NCBI RefSeq assembly: GCF_020103725.1
Contig: NZ_JAHXBG010000005.1
Location: 372,001-436,000, forward strand
DNA from: Hyalangium gracile
GTDB lineage: Bacteria > Myxococcota > Myxococcia > Myxococcales > Myxococcaceae
Direction of reading: 5' to 3'
DNA length: 64,000 bases
Position 1 is the first letter of the stretch; each line of letters opens with the position of its first letter. Of this stretch, positions 7,120-16,514 are shown one piece after another. The position numbers were made by a program, and so were the translations under genes. The notes under the pieces were generated by a model, which did no database searches, had not been told where the DNA came from, and saw nothing but the letters and a program-made list of their open reading frames with translations.

Positions 7120-9291
7120 ATGCCCCTCCCGACGCCCATCCTCGACGACCGCTCCTATCAGCAGCTCCGCGACGAGCTCGTGCGGCGCATCCCCGTCTAC
7201 TCGCGCGAGTGGACCGACCACAACCCGAGCGATCCGGGCATCACCCTGCTGGAGCTGTTCGCCTTCCTGGGCGAGAACCTGCTCTTCCGCTTCAACCAGA
7301 TCCCCGAGGCCACCCAGCTGGCCTTCCTGCGGCTGCTGCGCATCCCCCTGCGCACCGCCACGGCGGCCCAGGCCATGGTGGCCGTCACCACCACCGAGCC
7401 CGCGGGCAGCCTCGTCCCCGCCGGCAGCGTGGCCCTGGCGGGCAGCATTCCCTTCGAGACGACGACCGAGGTGCTGGCCCTGCCGCTCTCCGCGCTCGCC
7501 GTCTGCAAGTCCCGCACGGCGCCGCCGCAGCCGGGAGAGGAGGCTGACTTCGCCCAGGCCGCGCTGGACGTGATGGAGATCTCCGAGGCCGAGGCGGACT
7601 ACTACCGCAACGAGTCCGTCCCCCTGGATCCCTCCAAGCCGGGTGCGCAGCCCGTCGACTTCCAGGGCGCGGTGGATGGCATGCTCTGGCTCGCGGTGCT
7701 GGAGCAGACCGGCGTGACGGACCTGGCGAAGCTGAAGGGCCGCACGCTGAACGTGGGCTTCGTCCCCGACGAGCAGATCACCAGCCTCGAGGACGTGGAG
7801 GGCCCGTGCGCCGGAGAGGGCGCGCAGGACCGGAGCCCGGAGGTGGTCTGGGAGTACTCCACCGGCCAGATCGATCCGCAGACGAAGCAGCCCATCTATC
7901 GGACGCTCGCGGTGGAGGGAGACACCTCGCGCGGCCTCACCCAGAGGGGCGTGGTGAGGCTCAAGCTGCCCACGGACGTGACGCAGCTGGGCGTGTTCAC
8001 CCCCGAGGATCCGGACATGCTGGGCGCGGGCCAGTTCCCACCGGCGCTGGAGGACGAGGAGCTGGCCCAGAAGGTGAAGTTCTGGATCCGGGCCTGGCGG
8101 CGCGTGAGCAGTGACCGCCCCTTCGGCCGCGTCCTGTGGGTGGGCGTCAACGCCACCGAGGTGGTGCAGACGCGCAAGGCCCGCCCCGAGTTCGTCGGCA
8201 CGGGCAACGGGCAGCCAGAGCAGCAGTTCGCCCTGGTGCACAAGCCGCTGATGGAAGGCAGCCTGGTGCTGGAGGTGGAGGAGCCCGGCGGCTGGCGGCC
8301 GTGGGTGGCCGTGGAGGACTTCCACGCCAGCGCCGAGGATGACCGGCACTACGTGGTGGACCTGGAGGCGGGCACGGTCCGCTTCGGCAACGGGGTGAAG
8401 GGCCGCGCCCCGCAGATCGGCGAGCGCCTGCGCGCCACCGAGTACCGCTACGGCGGCGGCGCCGAGGGCAATGTGCCGGCCAAGGCGATCTCCAAGCTGG
8501 AGGCGCTGCCCGCGCTCAAGCTCTCCAATCCCCTGCCGGCGCGCGGAGGGGCTCCGGCGGAGTCCATCGCGGAGGCGCTCGAGCGGGTGCCGGCCGAGTT
8601 CCGCCGCCACGATCGCGCCGTCACCCGGAGCGACTTCCAGGAGCTGGCGCTGGCCACTCCGGGAGCCAACGTGGGCCGCGCCGAGTGTCTGGCCCTGTTC
8701 CACCCGCCCACCCGCGAGCTGAACGCGGCGGGCGTGGTGAGCGTGGTGGTGTGGCCGCGAGAGGACCGGCAGCACCCGAACGCGCCCATGCCGGACCGCA
8801 CCCTGCTGCGCTCGGTGTGCCGCTGGCTGGATGCGCGGCGCCTCATCACCACCGAGCTGTGGGTGATTCCGCCCACGTACCGCAAGGTGGCGGTGGCGGT
8901 GGGGCTCCAGGTGAAGCCCGGCTATGGCGTGGAGGCCGTGGGGCGCTGGGTGGAGCTGGTGCTGCGGCAGTACCTGGCGCCGCTGCCGCCCTATGGGCCC
9001 GAGGGCCACGGCTGGCCGCTGGGCCGGCGGGTGCTCGGGCGTGAGCTGGAGGCCGCCGCGCTCCAGGTGGAGGGCGTGCAGTACCTCACCGAGGACGTGA
9101 AGGTGGCCGGCTGGGACGAGGCTCAGAAGAAGTGGGTGCCCGGCACCGTGGAGCTGAAGCCCTGGGAGGTGCCGGAGCTGGCGGAGATCACCGTGGTGGA
9201 GGGCGAGCCCCTCGAGCCCGGCGAGGCGCTGGGCCCGCCGGCTTCGCCCAAGGTGGGCGTGCCCATCCCCATCATCAAGGAGGAGTGCTGA
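7120..9291 (+). CDS. CIS baseplate wedge protein, gp6/J-like (Afp11-type)
   Basis: 723 residues. The N-terminus (LDDRSYQQLRDELVRRIPVY, EWTDHNPSDPGITLLELFAF, LGENLLFRFNQIPEATQLAF) is diagnostic of the 'putative baseplate assembly protein' family (TIGR02243). The central part holds strand-rich Baseplate_J-like sequence with the conserved RFGNGVKGRAPQIGERLRAT, YRYGGGAEGNVPA and the C-terminal RHDRAVTRSDFQELALATPG blocks. It forms the wedges around the hub. It begins 6 nt after gp25. Confidence 0.9.
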   Translation: MPLPTPILDDRSYQQLRDELVRRIPVYSREWTDHNPSDPGITLLELFAFLGENLLFRFNQIPEATQLAFLRLLRIPLRTATAAQAMVAVTTTEPAGSLVPAGSVALAGSIPFETTTEVLALPLSALAVCKSRTAPPQPGEEADFAQAALDVMEISEAEADYYRNESVPLDPSKPGAQPVDFQGAVDGMLWLAVLEQTGVTDLAKLKGRTLNVGFVPDEQITSLEDVEGPCAGEGAQDRSPEVVWEYSTGQIDPQTKQPIYRTLAVEGDTSRGLTQRGVVRLKLPTDVTQLGVFTPEDPDMLGAGQFPPALEDEELAQKVKFWIRAWRRVSSDRPFGRVLWVGVNATEVVQTRKARPEFVGTGNGQPEQQFALVHKPLMEGSLVLEVEEPGGWRPWVAVEDFHASAEDDRHYVVDLEAGTVRFGNGVKGRAPQIGERLRATEYRYGGGAEGNVPAKAISKLEALPALKLSNPLPARGGAPAESIAEALERVPAEFRRHDRAVTRSDFQELALATPGANVGRAECLALFHPPTRELNAAGVVSVVVWPREDRQHPNAPMPDRTLLRSVCRWLDARRLITTELWVIPPTYRKVAVAVGLQVKPGYGVEAVGRWVELVLRQYLAPLPPYGPEGHGWPLGRRVLGRELEAAALQVEGVQYLTEDVKVAGWDEAQKKWVPGTVELKPWEVPELAEITVVEGEPLEPGEALGPPASPKVGVPIPIIKEEC

Positions 9292-9293
9292 TC

Positions 9294-11504
9294 GTGGCTC
9301 CCACCCGGCCATTCGCGCTGGTGCGCACCCGGGACCAGTGGCTCCGGTCGGCTCACGAGGACACGTACCTCGATCCGATCTCGGATGCCCTGGAGCTGGA
9401 CTGGACCGCGCCCGCGCACTCGGACACGGAGAACCCCGCGCCGCTGCTCGGCGCCGGCCTCGCGTTCGATCAGGAGTGTCGGCTCTACCACTCGCTCCCG
9501 GATCAGGGAGGCGTGGAGCGGGTGATGTGGGCCGCTCGCCAGAGCGCCGGCGAGGTGCCCGCCCCCATGGAGCTGTTCCCGGCTCCCGAGCCCGAGGACC
9601 TGGGGGAGTTTGCCCCGGCGAACCCCGCTCCGACGGCGCTCGCCGTGCCGCGCGGGCTGGCCGTGGATGTGGATGACCGCCTCTTCGTCGCCGAGTCGGG
9701 CGCCAACCGCATCCTCGTCTTCGAGCTCTGGAGCCGGCGCCTGCTGCGCAAGGTGGTGCTCGGCGATCCGCTGGCCCCCGGGCCTCGGCCGCTGGATCTC
9801 GCCGCCTCGGGCAACACCGTCCATGCGGTCCTCACGGCGCCGGCCGGGCTGATCCGGCTGACGGCCCGCAGGGATCCGGTCTCCATTCCCCTGCCCGCGG
9901 GCGTCACGGCTCCCTCTCGCATCGCGGTGTCTCCCGCTGGGGAGCTCTTCCTGCTCGATGGCGCGGCGGGCGCGGGGGCCCGGGTCGTTCCGGTGGCGCA
10001 CCCCGAGGACGCCTTCGCGGTGCCGTACGCCACGGATGTGGAGTGCGAGGCGGACGGAGTGGTGGTGGTGGCCCGGCGGCCGGGCGCGGACTTCCGGCGC
10101 TTCCGGGTGGCTCCGGGCGCGGTGGAGGAGCTGCCTCCTTATAAGGCGCGGGGCTACGACGGGCTGGGCATCGTCCGCACCCCGGGCGACAAGCCCGCGA
10201 TCGGCTTCTGGACCGCGCAGGGCTTCCGCCATGCGGTGCCCGCGCGCGTCACCTACGCCCGGCGGGGGCGCGTCACCACGTTCCGGCTGGACAGCGGCGA
10301 GTTCCAGACCGTCTGGGGCCGGCTCTTCCTCGACGCCTGCATCCCCGAGGGCACGGAGCTCCGCGCGCACTTCATCACCCAGGACGAGCCCACCGACGAG
10401 CCCTCGCTGCCGTGGACCCTGCCGGAGAAGCTCATCAAGGAGGTGGTGCCGCGACCGGACCTGTCTCCTCCCCTGCCGCCGCTGTCGCTCGTCCCCACCG
10501 TGGAGAAGGTGGACCAGCTGCTGCACCGCCGCGAGAGCGGCCGTGAGCTGCCCTGGGCCCAGCAGCCCCCCGAGGATCACTTCGTCACGTACGAGGCGCC
10601 CATCCGCGCTCCGGCCGGACGCTACCTCTGGGTGACGCTGGAGCTGTCCGGCAACACGCGGCAGACCCCGCGCGTGCGGGGACTGCGTGCCGAGTACCCC
10701 TCGCACGACTACCTGCGCCGCCTGCCCAAGACGTTCTCGCGCGATCCCGAGGCGGCGGACTTCCTGCGCCGCTACCTCGCTCCGCTGGAGGGCTTCCTCG
10801 GAGACCTGGAGGCCCGCGCCGCCACGCGCCACGCGCTCCTCAACCCGCGCGCCACGCCGGACGAGCTCCTCCCATGGCTGGCGAGCTTCGTCGGCCTCGT
10901 CCTCGACGAGCGCTGGTCCGCCGAGGTGCGCCGGGCGCTGATCGGCGAGGTGATCTGGCTCTTCCGCTACCGCGGCACGCTGAAAGGCCTGGAGCGGTTC
11001 ATCGAGCTCTGCCTGGGGGTGAAGCCCATCCTCATCGAGCACTTCCGGCTCCGGGGGCTCGGGGGCGCCGTGCTGGGAGACTCGGGGCCTGCGTTCTCCA
11101 GCTCCGTGCTGGGCGGAGGCTTCCGCGTCGGAGGCCAGGTGGGCGAGCAGACCCAGTCCCCGATCCAGGGCACCGCGGCCGACGCGTTCAAGACCCACGC
11201 CCACCGCTTCAGCGTCCTGGTGCCCGCGGCGCTCTCCACCGAGCAGCGGGAGATGCTGGAGCACCTGCTGGAGGTCCATCGGCCCGCGCATACGATCTTC
11301 GACATCTGCACCGTGGACGCGGGGATGCGGGTGGGGCGCGGGCTCCACCTCGGCCTGTCGTCCATCGTGGGCAGGACGGGCGGCTTCAGCCCGCTCCAGG
11401 TGGGTGGCAACGCCGTGCTGGGGCGCGACGCCATCGTGGGCAGGCCCTCGGACGGGCTGCTCCTGGACGGCAGTCGGCTTGGCGCCAACACCCGGGTGAG
11501 ATGA
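9294..11504 (+). CDS. CIS tail-I/TIGR02242-type protein with NHL-like beta-propeller
   Basis: 736 residues from a GTG start chosen because AGGAG (9281-9285) lies 8 nt upstream and the previous stop is at 9289-9291. Residues ~115-330 hold repeating propeller-like strands (LAVPRGLAVDVDDRLFVAES, GANRILVFELWSRRLLRKVV, SRIAVSPAGELFLLDGA), a NHL-type six-bladed fold candidate. Residues ~470-625 are the phage tail domain (DYLRRLPKTFSRDPEAADFL, then ATPDELLPWLASFVGLVLDE and LIGEVIWLFRYRGTLKGLER). This matches wedge/fibre-linking proteins (Afp12-like). The last ~90 residues are Gly-rich. The propeller could be a carbohydrate or protein recognition element; that is inference. Confidence 0.85.
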   Translation: MAPTRPFALVRTRDQWLRSAHEDTYLDPISDALELDWTAPAHSDTENPAPLLGAGLAFDQECRLYHSLPDQGGVERVMWAARQSAGEVPAPMELFPAPEPEDLGEFAPANPAPTALAVPRGLAVDVDDRLFVAESGANRILVFELWSRRLLRKVVLGDPLAPGPRPLDLAASGNTVHAVLTAPAGLIRLTARRDPVSIPLPAGVTAPSRIAVSPAGELFLLDGAAGAGARVVPVAHPEDAFAVPYATDVECEADGVVVVARRPGADFRRFRVAPGAVEELPPYKARGYDGLGIVRTPGDKPAIGFWTAQGFRHAVPARVTYARRGRVTTFRLDSGEFQTVWGRLFLDACIPEGTELRAHFITQDEPTDEPSLPWTLPEKLIKEVVPRPDLSPPLPPLSLVPTVEKVDQLLHRRESGRELPWAQQPPEDHFVTYEAPIRAPAGRYLWVTLELSGNTRQTPRVRGLRAEYPSHDYLRRLPKTFSRDPEAADFLRRYLAPLEGFLGDLEARAATRHALLNPRATPDELLPWLASFVGLVLDERWSAEVRRALIGEVIWLFRYRGTLKGLERFIELCLGVKPILIEHFRLRGLGGAVLGDSGPAFSSSVLGGGFRVGGQVGEQTQSPIQGTAADAFKTHAHRFSVLVPAALSTEQREMLEHLLEVHRPAHTIFDICTVDAGMRVGRGLHLGLSSIVGRTGGFSPLQVGGNAVLGRDAIVGRPSDGLLLDGSRLGANTRVR

Positions 11505-11507
11505 CCG

Positions 11508-13103
11508 ATGGAGACCCTGCGCATCCACCAGCTCACGACGCGCTACCGGCTCCCGGCTTCGGCCCTGGAGGAGCGGGCCCGCCTCGATCGCGTGCTCCGG
11601 CAGATGCTGGACGAGGTGCTCGAGGCCGCCCTGGAGCGCGCCGGTGTCCCCACGCACGAGGAGATCTGCGTGCGGGAGCTGCACGTGCCGGTGCGGCTGC
11701 GGCTGGAGGCGGCGGACTCCTCGCTGGCGGTGGATTGGAGCCTGGCGCTCGTGGAGGCCCTCAAGGAGGCCCTGGTGAAGGGCGGGGCGGGAGTCGTCCA
11801 CTACGGCTCGCGCCACCATGCGCTGGTGGATGTGGCCCTCAGCGCCGCGCGAGGCGAGCTGTCCCGGACGTGGGCGTGGAAGCAGCTCGGGATGTGGAGC
11901 CTCGCTGGCAACGGGGTGTCCGAGGCGGAGGCGGTCCGCGAGGCGAACCGCGCGCTCCTCGCCGATCCGCGCGCCATCGTCCCCGTGATCTCGGAGCTGG
12001 CCCGGGCCGGCGCGCTGCTCCGCTTCATCGAGCTGACACGCGCCGATGGCGCCACGGCGCTCGCTCGCGCCGCCCTCACCCACTCCGCCGCGCCCGCCGC
12101 GCTGGCGGTCCCCGCGCCCTCCGAGGAGGCACCCCGCGCGGCCTCGGCCCCGTCGTCGCTGGAGCGCCAGGTGGCACGCATCCTCGGTGCCTCGAAGATC
12201 GCGCGCGCCATCGTCAGCAGCGCTGGTGCCACGCACGCCCTCCCCACGGAAGCCCGATCGCTGCGCGCGCTGGCGGTCTTCTCGGTGCTGGAGGCGGAGC
12301 CCACGGCCTTCCGCCAGGGGCCTCGGGCAAGCACCCACCTGCTGCTCGATGTGGAGCAGCGGCTGCGCACCTCGGCATCCGGTACGCCCACCGCGTCGCG
12401 AGGGCCCGCAGCCGAGGCGTCTTCTCCGAGGCAGGACCCTGCCCGTGCCTCCTCCAACCAGGAGCGGGAGTCCACGCCTGACGCCTCCGTCCAGGGGAAG
12501 GAACCCGCCCCGGACGCCTCCACGCCGAGGCGGGACTCCACGGCCGACGCCACCACACAGGAGCCGGAGTCCACTCCGGACTCCGCCCTCACCCAGGTGC
12601 GCCGCCGTGGCACCACCCGGGCCGCGGGGCTCCTCTTCCTGCTGCACATCGTGGACGAGCTGGGCCTGCCAGACACACTGCTCTCCAGCGAGTTCGCCGC
12701 CGTGCGCGGGCCCCGCTGGATGCTGCATCAGCTCGCGCTCACCCTGCAGCCGCTGGAGCCGGCCGATCCCGCCGCGCTCGCCTTCGCGGGCCTGGCCCCC
12801 GACGCCGAGCCTCCCTCCGAGGGAGAGCCTCCACCCACCGACGCCGAGCGCGACTTCCTGGCGGCCTGCGCGACGCGCATCGTGGAGCGCACCCGGGAGC
12901 GCCTGGGCCAACCGGATGAGCCTCGCGAGAAGCTGCTGCTCTTCGTCTGCCGGCGCCGCGGCGAGGTGGTGGCGGATCCGGGCTGGATCGAGATCCGGAT
13001 GGAGCTGGACGAGGTCTCCACCGAGCTGCGCAGGGCCGGCCTGGATCTGAACCCGGACTGGCTGCCCTGGCTCGGCGTGGTGATGAGGTTCACCTATGCG
13101 TGA
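11508..13103 (+). CDS. Putative CIS tape-measure protein (CIS_TMP-like)
   Basis: 531 residues. The N-terminal ~90 residues follow the pattern of the CIS tape-measure family (helical LDRVLRQMLDEVLEAALERA, then ELHVPVRLRL, then LALVEALKEALVKGG). A Ser/Thr/Pro-rich disordered region with a recurring TPDAS-like unit spans about 300-365. The C-terminal part (RAAGLLFLLHIVDELGLPDT, RGPRWMLHQLALTL, DPAALAFAGL) matches the family's C-terminal 'GLvLLhpFL...' helical block. In Afp/PVC operons this gene lies just upstream of the AAA ATPase, as here (8-nt overlap). Assignment rests on pattern and position, not on a search. Confidence 0.58.
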   Translation: METLRIHQLTTRYRLPASALEERARLDRVLRQMLDEVLEAALERAGVPTHEEICVRELHVPVRLRLEAADSSLAVDWSLALVEALKEALVKGGAGVVHYGSRHHALVDVALSAARGELSRTWAWKQLGMWSLAGNGVSEAEAVREANRALLADPRAIVPVISELARAGALLRFIELTRADGATALARAALTHSAAPAALAVPAPSEEAPRAASAPSSLERQVARILGASKIARAIVSSAGATHALPTEARSLRALAVFSVLEAEPTAFRQGPRASTHLLLDVEQRLRTSASGTPTASRGPAAEASSPRQDPARASSNQERESTPDASVQGKEPAPDASTPRRDSTADATTQEPESTPDSALTQVRRRGTTRAAGLLFLLHIVDELGLPDTLLSSEFAAVRGPRWMLHQLALTLQPLEPADPAALAFAGLAPDAEPPSEGEPPPTDAERDFLAACATRIVERTRERLGQPDEPREKLLLFVCRRRGEVVADPGWIEIRMELDEVSTELRRAGLDLNPDWLPWLGVVMRFTYA

Positions 13104-15123
13104 GCCCGGCCTCGGAATCGAGCCCCTGCCTCAGGCAGGCAGCCCTCCGGGCCCGCGGCTCGCGCGGGAGACGGGCATCTTCGCCGGTCGCCTGGCCCAG
13201 CTCCTCGACGGGGCGCTCGCCGCCGAGGGTCCCCTGGCCCGTCAGCGGGAGCTCCTGGAGCAGATCTTCCTCTCCACCGCGGGAGACCGTCCCCTGGGCG
13301 AGTGGAAGGGCAGCGCGCTCGACCGCATGGAGGAGCCGCCGCACCCGCTGGATCGGATCGCCACCGCGCTGAGGCTGGCGCCCGTCGAGGCGGATCTGCT
13401 GCTCCTCTCGGGGATGCCCGAGCAGCACGAGGGGCTCTGCGCCGTGCTGCGCTCGCTGCACCCTCGGTCCGAGCCGTGGATGAGCGTGGGGCTCGCCGCG
13501 CAGCTCCTCTGCCGCTCCACCGAGGAGCGGCTCCTGCTGCGCGAGGTGCTGGAGACAGGCCCCGCCATCCGCGCGGGGCTCATGCGGATGACCGGAGAGG
13601 CCCCCTTCTTCGAGCGCAGCCTGGTGCCGAGCGAGTCGCTCTGGTCCGCGCTGCACGGGTTCGACGTGTGGCCCGCGGGGCTGGTGCCCCTCCAGACGCC
13701 GGTGACGGTGAGCGGGCTGGAGGACTGGCTCGACACGCCGAGCGCTCGGGTCGCCATCCGAGCCCTGCAGTCCGGAGAGCCGCGCACCGTGCTGGTGGCC
13801 GCCGAGTCCGAGGAGGTGGCCCTGCCGCGCGCCGCCGCCCTGGCCGCCGCGGCCTCGGTGCCCTCGGTCCGCCTGGGCACCACGGGCCCCTGGACTCCGG
13901 AGCTCGTGCGGCAGGCCTGCCTCCATGCCCTGGCGCGAGGGATGGTTCCGGTGCTCCGGCTGCCCGCGTCCGAAGGCTCCAGCACCGTCGAGGTCCCCTC
14001 CTTCGATGGCTTCCCCGGACCGGTGCTCGTCGCCGTGCGCGAGGGGGCCACCGCCGTCCGAGGCCTGCGGCCCGCGCAGACGCTCTACGTGGAGCGCCCC
14101 TCCACGAGCGCCCGCGCCCAGGCCTGGGGCGAGCTGCTGCCGGAGCTGGGCTCGCTGTCCCGGGTGCTCGCGACGCGCTACAGCCTGGAGCCCTCGGCGG
14201 TGCGCGAGGTGGCCGAGGACGTGCGCAGCGCGGCTCAGCTCGAGGGCACCTCGCCCGGCCTCTCCCATGTGGCCGCGAGCGTGCGCACCCGCACGGGGCT
14301 CTCGCTCATCCCCAGCGTGAAGCTGATCCAGCCCAAGGCCCGCTGGGAGCACCTGGTGCTCGCACCGGACCGGCTCGCCCAGCTGCGCGAGGCGGTGGAC
14401 CGGCTCGGCTACCAGCAGCAGGTGCTGGACGAGTGGCGGCTGCTCTCGGGCCGGCCCGGCGCGCATGGCGTCCGGATGCTCTTCGCAGGCCCGCCGGGCA
14501 CGGGCAAGACGCTCTCCGCCGAGGTGCTCGCCAGCGCCCTGGGGGTGGACCTGCTGCTGGTGGACATCTCGCGCCTGGTGTCCAAGTGGATCGGCGAGAC
14601 GGAGAAGAACCTCTCCGCCGTCTTCGACGCCGCCGAGCACACCCAGGCGGTCCTCTTCTTCGACGAGGCGGATGGCCTGTTCGGCCGCCGCTCCGAGGTC
14701 TCCGACGCGCACGATCGCTACGCCAACCTGGAGACGGCCTACCTGCTCTCGCGGCTGGAGCGCTTCGAGGGGCTGGCCGTGCTCTCCACGAACCTGCGCC
14801 ACAACATCGACCCGGCCTTCATCCGGCGGCTGGAGTTCGTGGTGGACTTCGACGAGCCCACGCTCGAGGAGCGCCTGTCGCTGTGGCGCTGTCACCTGCC
14901 GTCCCAGGTCCCGCTCGCCAGGGAGGTCGATCTGGCGGAGCTGGCCGCTCTCTATCCCATCTCCGGAGGACTCATCCGCAACGCCGCCGTAGCCGCCGCG
15001 TTCCTCGCGGCCGCCCAAGCAAGCCCCATCACCCGTCACCACCTCGTCCGCGCCGTGTGGCGCGAGTACGCCAAATCCGGCCGTGCCTTCCCCGGTGTCC
15101 CCGCCGGGGTGGCCGACCCCTAG
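13096..15123 (+). CDS. CIS AAA+ ATPase, Afp15-like
   Basis: 675 residues. The C-terminal third is a classical AAA+ domain: Walker A GPPGTGKT at about 464-471, Walker B VLFFDEADGLFG at about 518-529, and FIRRLEFVVDFDEPTLEERL holding the arginine-finger region near 576. The N-terminal ~430 residues are helical without a known fold signature. Afp15/Pvc15 ATPases are needed to assemble CIS particles. Its start overlaps the previous gene by 8 nt, and 9 nt separate it from the next gene. Confidence 0.88.
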   Translation: MREPGLGIEPLPQAGSPPGPRLARETGIFAGRLAQLLDGALAAEGPLARQRELLEQIFLSTAGDRPLGEWKGSALDRMEEPPHPLDRIATALRLAPVEADLLLLSGMPEQHEGLCAVLRSLHPRSEPWMSVGLAAQLLCRSTEERLLLREVLETGPAIRAGLMRMTGEAPFFERSLVPSESLWSALHGFDVWPAGLVPLQTPVTVSGLEDWLDTPSARVAIRALQSGEPRTVLVAAESEEVALPRAAALAAAASVPSVRLGTTGPWTPELVRQACLHALARGMVPVLRLPASEGSSTVEVPSFDGFPGPVLVAVREGATAVRGLRPAQTLYVERPSTSARAQAWGELLPELGSLSRVLATRYSLEPSAVREVAEDVRSAAQLEGTSPGLSHVAASVRTRTGLSLIPSVKLIQPKARWEHLVLAPDRLAQLREAVDRLGYQQQVLDEWRLLSGRPGAHGVRMLFAGPPGTGKTLSAEVLASALGVDLLLVDISRLVSKWIGETEKNLSAVFDAAEHTQAVLFFDEADGLFGRRSEVSDAHDRYANLETAYLLSRLERFEGLAVLSTNLRHNIDPAFIRRLEFVVDFDEPTLEERLSLWRCHLPSQVPLAREVDLAELAALYPISGGLIRNAAVAAAFLAAAQASPITRHHLVRAVWREYAKSGRAFPGVPAGVADP

Positions 15124-15132
15124 AGGAGCCCG

Positions 15133-16503
15133 ATGCCAAACTCCCTCCTTGAACTCGCCACCCAGGAACGCGACCTCTTCAAGACGGCGCGGGACAACGC
15201 CCGCGACCGCCTGGGCACCGCGCAGGCCTTCCTGTCCGCCGAGCGCAAAACGCTGACCGACGCCATCGCCCAGCTCCAGCAGTACGAGGAGCAGATCGCC
15301 GCCCTGCGCGCGCAGCTCGCCGCGGCGGCGGTGCCCTCCGACGCCACCGTGCTGCTGGGAGAGCTCTCCACCGTGACCGTGCAGCACCGCCAGCAGCAGG
15401 CGACGGTGCTCGCCGCTCGCGCGGGGGTGGGCTCGGCCCAGGCCTCGGTGGCCAGCGCCCAGTCGATGCTCGAGCTGGCTGACGCCCGGCTGACGAGCGC
15501 GGAGGCCCGGCTCGCGCAGGCCACCCAGGAGGACGCCCGGCGCCAGGCCTGGAAGACCGCCGTGGGCCAGGCCCCGCTCGCGACCCTGCGCACGGACGCG
15601 AGCAACGTGCTCGCGGGCGCGGGAGGGAGCACGGTCTACGCGGCGGCCCAGGCGAAGTTCGTCCCGTCCATCATCCCCGCGAAGCTCTGGGAGCTGGCGA
15701 CGCAGCGCTACACGCTGTGGCACGAGCGGCTGAAGCTGGCGCGCAAGGCCGTGGAGGAGGCCGAGGCGCAGCGGGCCACCCTGCTCGACACGAGCGGAGG
15801 GCTGGCGGGCAAGGCCGAGAAGCAGGGCGTCGCCTTCCGTCTGGCCGAGCGTCGCCTCACCGAGTACGCGCTCACCGGCCGCGACCGCTACACGCGGGCC
15901 GTCAAGCTGCTCCAGCAGCTCGCGGACCCGAGCAACCAGGTGCTCACGGCGGCGGAGGCTGCGGACGTCCAGGAGGCGCTCGGCGATCGGAACGACGCCG
16001 CGGACCTGGAGAAGCCGCTGAACGCGGCGCAGATCGTGCTGGACGCCAGACAGGCGGCGTACGACGACGCGGTGCTCGCCGCCTACGCGAAGGATCCCAA
16101 CGACACCAACGTGAGCGACGACACCGGCGTGGTGGCGGCGAAGGGCCCGCGCGACACGGCCGAGACGACGAGAAACGACGCCCGGAATGACTTCGACGCG
16201 AACTCGCGAGCGCTGCTGCTCGCCTGGGCGGCGGTGATCCCGGACCGCGCGTGGCGCCAGATCCTCACCTTCCTGGAGGCCACCACGCTGCTCAACGAGG
16301 TGAAGGACACGCCCGCCACCCTGGTGGCCGACCTGAACGCGGCCGAGACCGCCTACGCCAACGCGCTGCTCGCGGAGGTGAAGCACTCCTTCTCCCTGGC
16401 CTTCCTCGAGAACGCCATCGCCACGCGGAAGGCGATGCTCGAGAGCGTCCAGGCCAACCAGCCCACCCGCCTGCTGAGCGCCATCCGCGGCGACGACATC
16501 TGA
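15133..16503 (+). CDS. Coiled-coil protein of the CIS operon, function unknown
   Basis: 456 residues, almost entirely helical and Ala/Gln/Leu rich, with heptad-like stretches at about 1-60 (RKTLTDAIAQLQQYEEQIAA) and 90-140 (ASVASAQSMLELADARLTSA), a less regular middle and a second helical half from ~190. No signal peptide, no enzyme motif. Position after the ATPase and before the fibre-like genes, and translational spacing of 9 and 11 nt, tie it to particle assembly or to cargo. Alternative: it, rather than the gene at 11508, is a length ruler. Confidence 0.65.
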   Translation: MPNSLLELATQERDLFKTARDNARDRLGTAQAFLSAERKTLTDAIAQLQQYEEQIAALRAQLAAAAVPSDATVLLGELSTVTVQHRQQQATVLAARAGVGSAQASVASAQSMLELADARLTSAEARLAQATQEDARRQAWKTAVGQAPLATLRTDASNVLAGAGGSTVYAAAQAKFVPSIIPAKLWELATQRYTLWHERLKLARKAVEEAEAQRATLLDTSGGLAGKAEKQGVAFRLAERRLTEYALTGRDRYTRAVKLLQQLADPSNQVLTAAEAADVQEALGDRNDAADLEKPLNAAQIVLDARQAAYDDAVLAAYAKDPNDTNVSDDTGVVAAKGPRDTAETTRNDARNDFDANSRALLLAWAAVIPDRAWRQILTFLEATTLLNEVKDTPATLVADLNAAETAYANALLAEVKHSFSLAFLENAIATRKAMLESVQANQPTRLLSAIRGDDI

Positions 16504-16514
16504 GGAGCCCCCCC

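Noticed and set aside
9123-12911. Very long reverse-strand open frame opposite CIS genes
   Set aside because: Antisense to strongly conserved baseplate genes; Arg/Gly/His rich translation without family motifs, typical shadow in GC-rich DNA.
13090-16386. 1098-codon reverse open frame opposite the AAA ATPase gene
   Set aside because: Shadow of a conserved AAA+ gene; low-complexity composition.
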